Of a stretch of 64,000 nucleotides of DNA, positions 34,344-44,695 are shown piece after piece. The notes under the pieces were generated by a model, which ran no database searches, had not been told where the DNA came from, and saw only the letters and a program-made list of their open reading frames with translations. Source of the stretch: Paracoccus albus (GTDB taxonomy: Bacteria > Pseudomonadota > Alphaproteobacteria > Rhodobacterales > Rhodobacteraceae). The stretch covers positions 2,564,501 through 2,628,500 of the forward strand of contig NZ_CP115775.1 in NCBI RefSeq assembly GCF_027913035.1, read 5' to 3'. A program made the translations under genes and the position numbers. The first letter of the stretch is position 1. Every line of letters starts with the position of its first letter.

Positions 34344-34692
34344 GTGAACCATCCCCTTGCGGACGGGAAGACCATCATGACGGAGGGACCGGAGGATGGG
34401 GCCGGACAGGGCGGACGCCGCCCGCCGCATGGCCCTGCGGCGCCCGCACCTCCACCATCAAGGGTGGCAGCCGGGGCGGGCCTCCCGATGCGGACCGCGC
34501 GCCGCTGGCCGGCCCGCGACCGGGCGGATGGGCCGGCAGGCCCTGCACGTCCGATCCGGCCGGAAGCCGGGACGCGCATCTTCCCGAAGGAGATGGTCGA
34601 ACTGATCGAGGGTCTGGCCCTTCTCGATCCGCAGCCCTCGGTCGCCAGCATCCATCGCGCCGTTGTCCAAGTGGCAGAAGAAAAGGGGGGCG
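34344..34692 (+). pseudogene. Mu-type transposase, N-terminal fragment
   Basis: The frame reads like the HTH region of a Mu/TniA-type integrase: MRTARRWPARDRADGPAG, then FPKEMVELIEGLALLDPQPS and VASIHRAVVQVAEEKGG. It stops matching at ~34692, directly beside the 3' end of the minus-strand membrane gene. The DDE domain is absent. The first ~40 codons (GGRRPPHGPAAPAPPPSRVA) are low complexity. Confidence 0.55.
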
Positions 34693-34696
34693 AGCC

Positions 34697-36127
34697 TCAC
34701 ATCAGGCCCGATTGCACGAGCAGCGCCATCCCGATCGTCCACAGGGCCAGCCCTGACAGGCAGTAGAGCCCGTTCCAGCGGAAGCCCACGACCGCCGCGG
34801 GCCGTCCGACCAATGCGCCGGCATAGACCACCGTCGTCATCAGCGGCGTGAAGCCCATGACGCAGCTCCAGGTTCCCGCAAGGCACAGCGCCGCGGCCGC
34901 ATCGCTCAGTCCCGGCACGTCCAGTTGCGTCACGAGGCCGCCCAGGACGGAGGCCGTGATGATCGGGTTCACCCCTGCCGTGGCCAGCGCGAACATGGAG
35001 AGGTTGAGCAGGACGACCATCTGCCAGGGGGCCCCGATCAGCGCGGCGACCAGCGCCTGCACCCGGTCGATCGGCAGCAGTTCCAGCGCCAGCACCGACA
35101 GAAGCCCCGCCGAGGCGAAGACGCCGATCTCGGCGGCGGCCAGGGGAAAGCGCCGGATCGTCCCGGCGGTGGCGCGGCGCATCGCGGCACCCGCGCGGCC
35201 CGGACCGCCGCGCCCGATCCGCGCCGCCCAAGCCAGGCTGTAGCCCGGCACGGCGATCAGCAGCGCCTGCTGGAACTGCAGCCCGGTGGCCGCGTGCAGC
35301 CCGAAGACCAGCCCAGCCAGCAGCGCCACATGCATCACCAGCAGCGCAACCCCGCCCCGGTCGGCGGCATCCGGTCGAGGGGCTGCCCGCGACGTAAGCG
35401 GGATGCGCGGCGCCCCCGCCCAGTCCAGAAACCAGCCCCAAGCAAGGAACAGCGCCGCTGCCAGCAACCCCGCAGGCCCGATGTCGGCGTATTCCAGTTC
35501 GGGCATCGCCAGCAGCAGGGCGTTCAACCCAAGCCCGATGGGCGACCAGAGCGGGGCCAGCGCAAAGCCGCGCAGCACGGCTGTCGTTATCCGGCGCAGC
35601 CGCCATTCCCGCAAATCCGGGGGCAGATGCGCGCTCGTTTCCTCCAGCGACCGCCGCGTCATGTCCAGCAGCAGCGCGATGCCGCCGAGATTGATCAGGA
35701 CGCCGAAGACATGGCCGCCGAAGTTCATTGCCAGATAGCGCCGGCCGGGCGGGCGGGTCGTGAGATAGCGTCCGGCGCGGACGACCTCGGGTGCCTCCGA
35801 GGCAACCACCCGCAGCGCGCCCAGAAGCGCCAGCAGCGCTGCCAGGAAAGCCATCCGCTCAAGCCCCCGGGACAGCGTCTCGATGTCGATGCCGCACACC
35901 ATTGCCGCGGCCAGTAGCAGGGCGCAAAGGCCGACGGTCAACCACGTGGCGATAGTAAACTGCCGCCAGCACAGGACAAGAAAGACCGCCAGCGCCGCGC
36001 CGGCGGTCAGGCCGATGGCGGCAGAGTGGATGAAGATGCCGGCAAGGGACGCCAGAATGACGACGATGATGCAGCCCTGTGCGACCAACGTGCGGGCAGA
36101 GCGTTCCGGCGGGGGAAAAGGCTGCAT
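34697..36127 (-). CDS. Polytopic membrane protein, about 12 helices, unknown
   Basis: A 476-residue, strongly hydrophobic protein with 12-13 possible helices (for example CIIVVILASLAGIFIHSAAI, VGLCALLLAAAMVCGIDI and AAALCLAGTWSCVMGFTPLM). Its layout recalls secondary ion/solute transporters, but I recognise no family signature. It is divergent from the TRAP transporter genes, and the 37-bp palindrome at 36297-36333 could control both. It may therefore be a second transporter or accessory of the same catabolic locus. The 3' end is intact up to TGA but abuts a transposase fragment. Confidence 0.75.
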   Translation of the reverse strand: MQPFPPPERSARTLVAQGCIIVVILASLAGIFIHSAAIGLTAGAALAVFLVLCWRQFTIATWLTVGLCALLLAAAMVCGIDIETLSRGLERMAFLAALLALLGALRVVASEAPEVVRAGRYLTTRPPGRRYLAMNFGGHVFGVLINLGGIALLLDMTRRSLEETSAHLPPDLREWRLRRITTAVLRGFALAPLWSPIGLGLNALLLAMPELEYADIGPAGLLAAALFLAWGWFLDWAGAPRIPLTSRAAPRPDAADRGGVALLVMHVALLAGLVFGLHAATGLQFQQALLIAVPGYSLAWAARIGRGGPGRAGAAMRRATAGTIRRFPLAAAEIGVFASAGLLSVLALELLPIDRVQALVAALIGAPWQMVVLLNLSMFALATAGVNPIITASVLGGLVTQLDVPGLSDAAAALCLAGTWSCVMGFTPLMTTVVYAGALVGRPAAVVGFRWNGLYCLSGLALWTIGMALLVQSGLM

Positions 36128-36229
36128 TCAGGCGGGCGTCCGGGCAGCGGGCGTGCGCAGCCGGCCGCAGTAGAGCCAGGCATCGTGGCCGGAAATGAAG
36201 ACGACGCCCTCTCCCGCCAAGTTGAACAC
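36128..36229 (-). CDS. Possible 33-residue ORF upstream of the membrane protein
   Basis: A GTG-started frame (VFNLAGEGVVFISGHDAWLY and so on) whose TGA touches the ATG of the membrane protein gene (TGAATG). AGGATAAAG stands before the GTG. There is no family match. It may be a leader peptide, a small subunit, or the tail of a lost longer gene. Confidence 0.3.
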   Translation of the reverse strand: MFNLAGEGVVFISGHDAWLYCGRLRTPAARTPA

Positions 36230-36296
36230 GACTCTTTATCCTTTCTGCGAAGCCTCCGCGCCACTCTCGCAAATTTTCTCGAGGCGACGCAAGTTT

Positions 36297-36333
36297 GTTC
36301 CAATGTATGGCACAATGTGCTACTAATTGGAAC
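36297..36333. promoter_or_regulatory. Nested palindrome, probable IclR-type operator
   Basis: GTTCCAAT (36297-36304) pairs with ATTGGAAC (36326-36333), and inside it GCACA-A-TGTGC (36310-36320) is a second palindrome with the same centre, base 36315. It lies 15 bp before dctP, over the region of its ribosome site and probable promoter. An IclR-family gene is encoded in the same locus and is the natural candidate to bind it. Confidence 0.6.
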
Positions 36334-36348
36334 GGGAGGAGAATCATC

Positions 36349-37404
36349 ATGCGCTTTCTGACGACAAGTTTCCTGACCCTCGGCCTGCTCTGCTCGGCCT
36401 CGTCCGCGGCGATGGCCATGACGCTGATCTACGGCGAGGCCGGTCCCAACCGCGGCGTGCGCGCCGAGGCCACGCAGTGGTTCGTCGACCAGGTCGCCGA
36501 ACGGACAAACGGCGAACTCACCATCGACGTGAACTGGGGCGGCGCGCTGTTTTCCGAGAAGGTCGCCGTTCAGTCGATCCGGGATGGTGTCGCCGACATG
36601 GGCTCGGTCATTGGGGTTTATTTTCCGCAGGACATGATCGCCTATGGCCTGGCCGACCTGCCGATTCCAAACCCCGATCCTTGGGTGGGAATGAAGGCCA
36701 CTGACAAGCTGATGCGCGAGAACGCGCAGATCAGGGAGAACCTGGCCAGCCAGAACCTGGTCTATATCGGCACCTATACCACATCGGCCGTGCAGGTCGG
36801 GTGCAAGGGCGCGACCATCGAGTCGCTGGACGACGTCAAGGGTCTGAAGATCCGCGGCGTCGGCGCCTATGGCAAGGTTTTCCACGACCTTGGCGCGACC
36901 CCGGTCGACATGTCGGTCTACGAGGCGTTTCAGGGGCTGGACACGGGCCTGATCGACTGCACCCAGACCTATCCCTATCTGGTCGAGGCGCTGAAGTTCG
37001 ACGAGGTCTTCGACAGCTATACCGAGCTGGATTTCGGCCAGATCGGCGCCCTTGGCATCATGATGAACAAGGACAGCTTCGACGCGCTGACGCCCGAGCA
37101 GCAGACCGCGATCATGACCGCGGGCGAGGGGCTGGCCGATGAATTTGCCCGCATCCTGACCGACGCCAACGCCCGCTCTGTCAAGATTCTGGAAGATCAG
37201 GGCACTCCGGTCCTGAAGATCTCGGACGAGGATCGCGCGCGTCTGGCCGAAGGCGGCAAGAAATATGTCGGCGAGTGGATCGAGCGCGCGAATGCTGCGG
37301 GTCTCGACGGTCAAGGGCTGGTGGACGAATACACCGCGCTGATCGTGGAATACACCAAGCAGCGCGACGAGCAGGGCTATCCCTGGGCGCCCAAGGCCAA
37401 CTAA
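36349..37404 (+). CDS. dctP: TRAP transporter substrate-binding protein DctP
   Basis: A 351-residue periplasmic binding protein with a signal peptide (MRFLTTSFLTLGLLCSASSA, cleaved near AMAM) and the DctP fold: FVDQVAERTNGELTIDVNWG, KVAVQSIRDGVADMGSV, the substrate-clamping region VKGLKIRGVGAYGKVFHDLG, and EAFQGLDTGLIDCTQTYPYL. The Arg in KIRG usually salt-bridges the substrate carboxylate, so an organic acid is expected. GGGAGGAG precedes ATG 36349. It is first in the dctPQM set, followed by a hairpin that may keep its mRNA in excess. Confidence 0.93.
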   Translation: MRFLTTSFLTLGLLCSASSAAMAMTLIYGEAGPNRGVRAEATQWFVDQVAERTNGELTIDVNWGGALFSEKVAVQSIRDGVADMGSVIGVYFPQDMIAYGLADLPIPNPDPWVGMKATDKLMRENAQIRENLASQNLVYIGTYTTSAVQVGCKGATIESLDDVKGLKIRGVGAYGKVFHDLGATPVDMSVYEAFQGLDTGLIDCTQTYPYLVEALKFDEVFDSYTELDFGQIGALGIMMNKDSFDALTPEQQTAIMTAGEGLADEFARILTDANARSVKILEDQGTPVLKISDEDRARLAEGGKKYVGEWIERANAAGLDGQGLVDEYTALIVEYTKQRDEQGYPWAPKAN

Positions 37405-37426
37405 GCCCCGCCTGACCTGACAGAAG

Positions 37427-37458
37427 CGGGCGCGCCGATCCCCACGCGCGCCCGTTTT
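37427..37458 (+). terminator. Hairpin between dctP and dctQ
   Basis: CGGGCGCG (37427-37434) pairs with CGCGCCCG (37447-37454) and TTTT follows. This is the usual leaky terminator or mRNA stabiliser behind a binding-protein gene. It would let dctP be made in excess over the membrane subunits. Confidence 0.65.
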
Positions 37459-37528
37459 CCGGCCCGACCGCCATCGGTCCCGGCCATCCCTTGATCGAAC
37501 CCGTCCGACCGGACCCGGAGGTGCGACC

Positions 37529-38035
37529 ATGAAGGCCATCGAACGTATCCTGCTTGAATTCGCGGTCGTCTCGACCCTGGCGCTGACGCTGGCGATCAGC
37601 GCCAATGTGATCGGCCGCCAGTTCTTCGGCTGGAGCGTGCCCGACATCGTCATCATCGTCCGCGAGCTGATGATCCCCACCATCGTCTTTCCGCTGGCGG
37701 CGGCCACGGCCAGCCGCGCCCATATCGCCGTCACCTTCGTCACCGACCGCATGTCGCCGCGGATGCGGGGCCGGCTGATCGTTTTCGGCTGGATCATCGC
37801 GCTGCTGGCCGTGCTGCCGCTGATCTATGCCAGCTGGCGCAACCTTGCCGGATCGTGGCGGTCGAACGAGTTCTATGACGGGCTTCTGGGCATCCCGCGC
37901 TGGCCCATGAAGCTGGCCTTTCTTCTGGGCCTTGTGATCATGACGATCCGGCTGGCGCTGGTCGCGCTGGAAGACGCGCTGGAACTGCGCCGCACCGGGA
38001 CCGTCACCACCCACACCGAAGAGGAGTCCGTCTGA
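37529..38035 (+). CDS. dctQ: TRAP transporter small permease DctQ
   Basis: A 168-residue protein with four membrane helices (FAVVSTLALTLAISANVIGR, MIPTIVFPLAAATASRA, LIVFGWIIALLAVLPLIYAS and LAFLLGLVIMTIRLALVALE). The first loop has RQFFGWSVPDIVIIVRELMI, the family's GWxxPWxEE region in variant form. It forms the membrane complex with DctM. GGAGG precedes ATG 37529, and the stop lies one base before the dctM start. Confidence 0.93.
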   Translation: MKAIERILLEFAVVSTLALTLAISANVIGRQFFGWSVPDIVIIVRELMIPTIVFPLAAATASRAHIAVTFVTDRMSPRMRGRLIVFGWIIALLAVLPLIYASWRNLAGSWRSNEFYDGLLGIPRWPMKLAFLLGLVIMTIRLALVALEDALELRRTGTVTTHTEEESV

Positions 38036-38036
38036 G

Positions 38037-39374
38037 ATGGATCCAGCAACCATCGGACTTGTCGCCTTCGGAATGGTCATCGTGCTGCTGGCGCTGCGCG
38101 TGCCGATCGCCTTTGTGCTGGCCGGCGTGGCGACCGTGGGCACTTTCCTGATCTATGCCTTCCGCAGCGGCAGCTTTGCCCCGGAACGCGCCATCAACCC
38201 GACCTCGTCCATGGTCGTGAACAGCTTTTTCGAGCTGATCCACTCCTATGACCTGTCTATGATCCCGCTCTTCGTGGCGCTGGGCAACATCGCCTATCAC
38301 ACCGGCATCACCACCCGCATCTATGACGCGGCCAATGTCTGGCTACGCCGGGTGCCGGGGGGCGTCAGCGTCGCCTCGCTGATGGGCTGCGCCGGGTTCT
38401 CGGCCATTTCGGGGTCGTCGATCGCCTGCGCCTCGACCATGGGGCGGATCTGCGTGCCGGAGATGCTGCGGCTGGGCTATAACCCGCGGCTCGCCACCGC
38501 CTCGGTCGCGGCGGGGGGCACGCTGGGGTCGCTGATCCCGCCCTCGGTGCTGTTCATCCTGTATGGCATCTTTACCGAGACCTCGATCAGCAAGCTGTTT
38601 CTGGCCGGCATCCTGCCCGGTCTTCTGACGCTGGGGGGCTATGTCATCGTCGTCTTCTGGTGGGTGTCGCGCGATCCGTCCGCGGCGCCGGTGGACCCCA
38701 CGCCGCTGGTCCGGGGGGCGCGGCTGCGGGCGGCGGTGTCGGCCTGGCCGGCGCTGGTGCTGTTCACCGTCATCATCGGCGGCATCTATGGCGGCATCTT
38801 CACCGCGACCGAGGCGGCGGCGGTCAGCGTCCTGCTGACCATTCTGATCGGCTTCGCCGAACGCTCGCTAAGCCTGCGGTCCATGTGGATCGCGATCCGC
38901 GAAAGCCTGATCCAGACCGCCGCCATCTTCCTGATCGCCGCCTGCGCCAAGATCTTCGTGTCCTTCGTCGCGCTGACCGGGGCGGCGGGCATGGTGTCGC
39001 AATGGGTGGCCGATGCCGGGCTGTCGCCGCTGCTGCTGATGGTGGCGATCTCGGTGCTGTATATCTTTCTGGGCATGTTCCTCGACCCGGTGGGGATCAT
39101 CGTGCTGACCTTGCCCTTCGTGATCCCGATGGTCGACAATCTGGGCATGGACCTGATCTGGTTCGGGGTGATCGTGGTCAAGCTGCTGGAAATCGGGTTG
39201 ATCACGCCGCCTGTGGGCCTGAACGTCTTTGTCATCGGCAACGTCACCGGGCGGGATATCACCGTGGACCAGATCTTTGCCGGGGTGATGCGCTTCCTGG
39301 CGATGGATATTGTGGTGCTGGCCATCCTGATCCTGGTGCCCGCCATCTCGACCCTGATCCCGAACGGCTTGTGA
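38037..39374 (+). CDS. dctM: TRAP transporter large permease DctM
   Basis: A 445-residue protein with about 12 helices. Family sequence is seen in FAVSGSS-like FSAISGSSIACASTMGRICV, GYNPRLATASVAAGGTLGSL with IPPSVLFILYGI, and in the C-terminal GMFLDPVGIIVLTLPFVIPM and ITPPVGLNVFVIGNVTGRDI. It carries out sodium-driven uptake of the substrate delivered by DctP. It is directly behind dctQ and 8 bp before the iclR gene. Confidence 0.95.
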   Translation: MDPATIGLVAFGMVIVLLALRVPIAFVLAGVATVGTFLIYAFRSGSFAPERAINPTSSMVVNSFFELIHSYDLSMIPLFVALGNIAYHTGITTRIYDAANVWLRRVPGGVSVASLMGCAGFSAISGSSIACASTMGRICVPEMLRLGYNPRLATASVAAGGTLGSLIPPSVLFILYGIFTETSISKLFLAGILPGLLTLGGYVIVVFWWVSRDPSAAPVDPTPLVRGARLRAAVSAWPALVLFTVIIGGIYGGIFTATEAAAVSVLLTILIGFAERSLSLRSMWIAIRESLIQTAAIFLIAACAKIFVSFVALTGAAGMVSQWVADAGLSPLLLMVAISVLYIFLGMFLDPVGIIVLTLPFVIPMVDNLGMDLIWFGVIVVKLLEIGLITPPVGLNVFVIGNVTGRDITVDQIFAGVMRFLAMDIVVLAILILVPAISTLIPNGL

Positions 39375-39382
39375 GGCAGGCG

Positions 39383-40183
39383 ATGACCGAGCAGAACGAT
39401 CCCCGCTTTGCGACCACCCTGGCCCGGGGGCTGTCGGTTCTGCGCGCCTTCCGCGTCACCGATGACGGGTTGAGCAATGCCGAGATCGCGCAGCGCACGG
39501 GGCTGCCGAAATCGACCGTCTCGCGGCTGACCTTCACCTTGCTTGAGCTGGGCTATCTGGTCCAGTCGTCCCGCGACGACCGGTTCCGGCCGGGGCCGAC
39601 GCTGGTCGCGGTGGGCCATGTCGCGGCGGCCTCGCTGTCCTTCCTGGTGCCGGCGCATGAGCTGATGCAGGATCTGGCCGACGATACCGGGACGCTGGTC
39701 GTGCTGGCGGTGCGCGACGCCGACAAGCTGGTGCTGATCCGCACCTGGCGGCCGCGGCGCGTGGCCTCGATCTGGCTCGAGGTCGGGCAGCGGATTCCCT
39801 TGCAGCCCTTCTCCTCCTGGCGGGCCTTCATCGCCGCGACCAGCCCGGCCGAGATCGAGCGCATAGCTGACGAGCTTCTGCCGGACGCGCAGGCGCTGCA
39901 CGCGATGATGGACCACCGGCCGCAGGCGCATGACGAACTGGCGCAGCGCGGCTTTGTCTCGACCCCCGCCGGCGGCGGGACGTCGGCCGCCTATAACGCC
40001 GTCTCGGTGCCCTTCCGCAGCAGCAATCTGGCCGAGCCAGTGGTATTCACCTGCGGCGCGTTGCCGCGCGAGGCCCCGATCGAGCGGATGGAGAGCGCGG
40101 TCGGGCCGCAGCTCGCCACCGCCGTCCGCACCCTGGAACGCTTGACAGGACAGGCCCCCGGCCTGATCCGCATGGAGGCCTGA
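39383..40183 (+). CDS. IclR-family transcriptional regulator
   Basis: A 266-residue protein with an N-terminal winged HTH (TTLARGLSVLRAFRVTDDGL, then LSNAEIAQRTGLPKSTVSRL) and the C-terminal IclR effector domain (SFLVPAHELMQDLADDTGTL, WLEVGQRIPLQPFSSWRAFI, then SVPFRSSNLAEPVVFTCGAL). The start at 39383 follows GAGGCAGGCG. It is placed between the TRAP genes and the beta-oxidation operon and probably controls both in response to a pathway acid. The likely operator is the nested palindrome at 36297-36333. Confidence 0.93.
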   Translation: MTEQNDPRFATTLARGLSVLRAFRVTDDGLSNAEIAQRTGLPKSTVSRLTFTLLELGYLVQSSRDDRFRPGPTLVAVGHVAAASLSFLVPAHELMQDLADDTGTLVVLAVRDADKLVLIRTWRPRRVASIWLEVGQRIPLQPFSSWRAFIAATSPAEIERIADELLPDAQALHAMMDHRPQAHDELAQRGFVSTPAGGGTSAAYNAVSVPFRSSNLAEPVVFTCGALPREAPIERMESAVGPQLATAVRTLERLTGQAPGLIRMEA

Positions 40184-40185
40184 CC

Positions 40186-42296
40186 ATGGCTGAACCGACC
40201 CCCGTCACCTATCGCCGCGAGGGCGAGATCGGCTTTATCGAGGTCGACGACCCGCCTGTCAACGCGCTGTCCGCGGCCGTCCGGCAAGGGCTGGCCGAGG
40301 CCATCGACCGCCTGGCCCAAGACCCCGAGGCGCGGATCGCAGTGCTGTTCTGCGCCGGCCGGACCTTCATTGCCGGGGCCGATATCTCGGAATTCGGCAA
40401 GCCGCCGGTGCCGCCTGGCTTGCCCGATGTCGTCGCCGCCATCGAGGCTTCGGACAAGCCCGTGGTCGCGGCGCTGCACGGCACGGTTCTGGGCGGCGGG
40501 CTAGAGGTCGCCTTGGGCGCCCATTACCGCGTCGCGGTGCCGGGCACCCGGATGGGCCTGCCCGAAGTCACGCTGGGCCTGCTGCCCGGCGCCGGTGGCA
40601 CCCAGCGCCTGCCGCGCGTCGTCGGGGTCGAGGCGGCGATCGAGCTTGTCACTTCTGGCCGTCAGATCGGCGCGGACCGCGCGCTGGAACTGGGGCTGAT
40701 CGACACCCTGGCCGACGCGACTGCCCCCGTTAAGGCGGGCGCGGCCGAGGCGCGGCGGCTGCTGGGTCAGGGCGCGGGGCCGCGCCGTCTGGCGCAGGCC
40801 GACGCCCCCACGGTGGACGCGGCGGCGGTCGAGGACGCGCGCCGAAAGGTGGCGAAATCCGCGCGCGGGCAGGTCGCCCCGATGCGCGCGCTGGACACCA
40901 TCGTCGAAGGTCTGGCGCTGCCCTTTGCCGAAGGCATGGCGCTGGAGCGCCGCGCCTTCACCGACCTGATGCAGACGCCCGAGCGCGCGGCCCTGATCCA
41001 CGCCTTTTTCGCCGAACGCCGCGCCGCGCAGCAGGACGACCTGAAGGGCGTCAGCCCGCGCCGTCTGGACCGCGTCGGCATCATCGGCGGCGGCACCATG
41101 GGCCAAGGCATCGCGGCGGCGGCGCTGACCGCAGGGCTGGACGTGACGCTGGTTGAACGGGATGCGGCCTCGGCCGACAAGGCCGCCGCTGGCATCGGCC
41201 GGATGCTGGACGGCGCCGTCAAGCGCGGCAAGCTGGCGGCCGAGGCGCGCGACCAGATGCTGTCGCAGGCCTTCCGCGCCGTCGCAAGCTATGACCCGCT
41301 GGCACAGGTCGATCTGGTGATCGAGGCGGTGTTCGAGGATCTGGACGTCAAGCGCGAGGTGTTCCGCACCCTGGACGGCATCTGCCGTCCCGGCGCGGTG
41401 CTGGCGACGAATACGTCGTATCTGGACGTGAACCTGATCGCGCAGGCGACCGCGCGCCCGCAGGACGTCATCGGGCTGCATTTCTTCTCGCCCGCCAACG
41501 TGATGCGGCTGCTGGAGATTGTCGTGGCGGACTGCACTGCCCCGGACGTGGTGGCGACCGCCTTTGCGCTGGCCAAGCGGATGGGCAAGATCGGCGTGCG
41601 CTCGGGCGTTTGCGACGGCTTCATCGGCAACCGGATGCTATTGGCCTATCGCACGGCGGCCGACCACATGGTGCTGGACGGCGCCTCGCCTTACGACGTC
41701 GATCAAGCGATTGTCGGCTTCGGCTTCCCGATGGGTCCCTATCAGGTGGGCGACCTTGCCGGGCTGGACATCGCCTATGCCACCCGGCAGCGGAAGGCGC
41801 CCACCCGCGATGCGCGTGAGCGGGTGCCGGTCTTCGCCGACCGGCTGGTCGAGGCGGGACGTCTAGGCCGCAAGACCGGGCGCGGCTATTACATCTATGA
41901 CGACCAGTCCCTGCAGGGCCGCCCCGACCCCGAGATTGCAGAGATGCTGGACGGCATCCGCCGCGAGCTAGGGATTACCCCGCGCAGCTTCACGCCCGAG
42001 GAGATCCAGTCTCGCTACATGGCGGCAATGGTGAATGAAGGCGCCAGGATCCTGGAGGAAGGCATCGCCGCTCGCGCCTCGGACATCGACGTGGTGCTGC
42101 TGCATGGCTACGGCTTTCCGCGCTGGAAGGGCGGGCCGATGCACTGGGCCGACGCGCAGGGGCTGGACCCGATCCGCGCCGACATCGCCCGCTTTGCCGC
42201 CGAAGACCCCTATTTCTGGCAAATCTCGCCGCTGCTGGACCGGCTTGCGGATCAGGGCGGGAGATTTGCCGACGCCAACACTGGAAAGGACGCGAC

Positions 42297-42300
<4 letters not shown>
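40186..42300 (+). CDS. Bifunctional enoyl-CoA hydratase/3-hydroxyacyl-CoA dehydrogenase
   Basis: A 704-residue FadJ/PimF-type protein. The crotonase domain spans ~10-190 ([37 protein letters not shown], then [20 protein letters not shown], with the catalytic Glu in this block). The NAD-binding domain begins at G298 ([20 protein letters not shown]), with the hydroxyacyl dehydrogenase signature [18 protein letters not shown], whose His is catalytic. It hydrates enoyl-CoA and oxidises the hydroxyacyl-CoA. It overlaps the thiolase gene by 4 nt (ATGA), which is coupling as in a beta-oxidation complex. Confidence 0.94.
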
Positions 42301-43472
<1,172 letters not shown>

Positions 43473-43483
43473 GGGGAACCACC

Positions 43484-44680
43484 ATGGACATGAGCTTTTC
43501 GCCCGACGACCAGGCCTTTCGCGCCGAGGTCCGCCAGTTCCTTCAGGACCGCTTGCCCAAGCGGCTGTCGGAAAAGGTCCGGCTGCAGCAGGAACTGACC
43601 AAGGCCGAGATCGAGGAATGGCACGCGGTCCTGAACGAAAAGGGCTGGCTGGCCGGGAACTGGCCGCGCGAATTCGGCGGCGCCGGCTGGACCGCGATCC
43701 AGCGCCACATCTTTGACGAGGAAAGCGCGCTGGCCAGCGCCCCCCGCGTCCTGCCCTTCGGCATCGCCATGCTGGGGCCGGTGCTGCAGAAATTCGGCAG
43801 CAAGGAACAGCAGGACCGCTTTCTGCCGCGCATCCTGAACGGGCAGGACTGGTGGTGTCAGGGCTATTCCGAACCCGGCGCGGGATCGGACCTCGCCTCG
43901 GTCAAGACGACGGCGGTGCGCGACGGCGACGACTATATCGTCAACGGCCAGAAGACATGGACCACGCTGGGCCAGCACGCGAACTGGATCTTCTGCCTCG
44001 TGCGGACCGATCCCACCGCCAAGGCGCAAGAGGGGATCAGCTTTCTGCTGATCGACATGACCAGCCCCGGCATCACCGTGCGCCCCATCGTGCTGCTGGA
44101 CGGCACGCCCGAGGTGAACGAGGTGTTTTTCGACGACGTCCGGGTGCCGGCGGAAAACCTTGTGGGCGAGGAAAACAAGGGCTGGACCTATGCCAAATAT
44201 CTGCTGACGCATGAACGCACGAACATCGCCGGCGTGGGCTTCGCCACGGCGGGCCTCGCGGCGCTGAAGCGCATCGCGCGGGCGCAGCAGGCCCATGGCA
44301 AGCCGCTGATCGAGAACCCGCTATTTGCCGCGCGTCTGGCCGAGATCGAAATCGACCTGATGGCCATGGCGACCACCAACCTGCGGATGCTGGCGCAGGC
44401 GGCGGCCGGGCAGGTGCCGGGGGCGGAAAGCTCGATGCTGAAGCTGAAGGGAACCCAGATCCGGCAGGCGATCAACGACCTGACCCGCCGCGCGGTCGGC
44501 CCCTGGGCGCTGGCCTTTCCGTCCGAGGCGGTCGAGGGCGCGAATGACCACCTGCCCCCCGGCCCGCCCGAGGCGGCAGCCGCGACCCGCGCCTATCTGA
44601 ACAACCGCAAGCTGTCGATCTATGGCGGCTCGAACGAAATCCAGCGGGGGATCATCGCGAAATCCCTGCTGGGCCTTTAA
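43484..44680 (+). CDS. pimC: Acyl-CoA dehydrogenase, PimC-like large subunit
   Basis: A 398-residue flavoprotein dehydrogenase. It closely follows the pattern of pimeloyl-CoA dehydrogenase large subunits: LPKRLSEKVRLQQELTKAE, GWLAGNWPREFGGAGWTAIQ, DWWCQGYSEPGAGSDLASVK, NGQKTWTTLGQHANWIFCLV and GEENKGWTYAKYLLTHERTN. It is paired with a shorter dehydrogenase gene 15 bp downstream, as in pimCD. FAD takes two hydrogens from the acyl-CoA and passes them to ETF. The PimC call rests on my recollection of the family pattern; substrate range is unproven. Confidence 0.85.
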   Translation: MDMSFSPDDQAFRAEVRQFLQDRLPKRLSEKVRLQQELTKAEIEEWHAVLNEKGWLAGNWPREFGGAGWTAIQRHIFDEESALASAPRVLPFGIAMLGPVLQKFGSKEQQDRFLPRILNGQDWWCQGYSEPGAGSDLASVKTTAVRDGDDYIVNGQKTWTTLGQHANWIFCLVRTDPTAKAQEGISFLLIDMTSPGITVRPIVLLDGTPEVNEVFFDDVRVPAENLVGEENKGWTYAKYLLTHERTNIAGVGFATAGLAALKRIARAQQAHGKPLIENPLFAARLAEIEIDLMAMATTNLRMLAQAAAGQVPGAESSMLKLKGTQIRQAINDLTRRAVGPWALAFPSEAVEGANDHLPPGPPEAAAATRAYLNNRKLSIYGGSNEIQRGIIAKSLLGL

Positions 44681-44695
44681 GGGGAGAAACGCGTC

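Noticed and set aside
34344..34766. A functional gene of 140 codons
   Set aside because: Only the N-terminal HTH region of a Mu-type transposase is recognisable, and it runs into the antisense end of the membrane protein gene.
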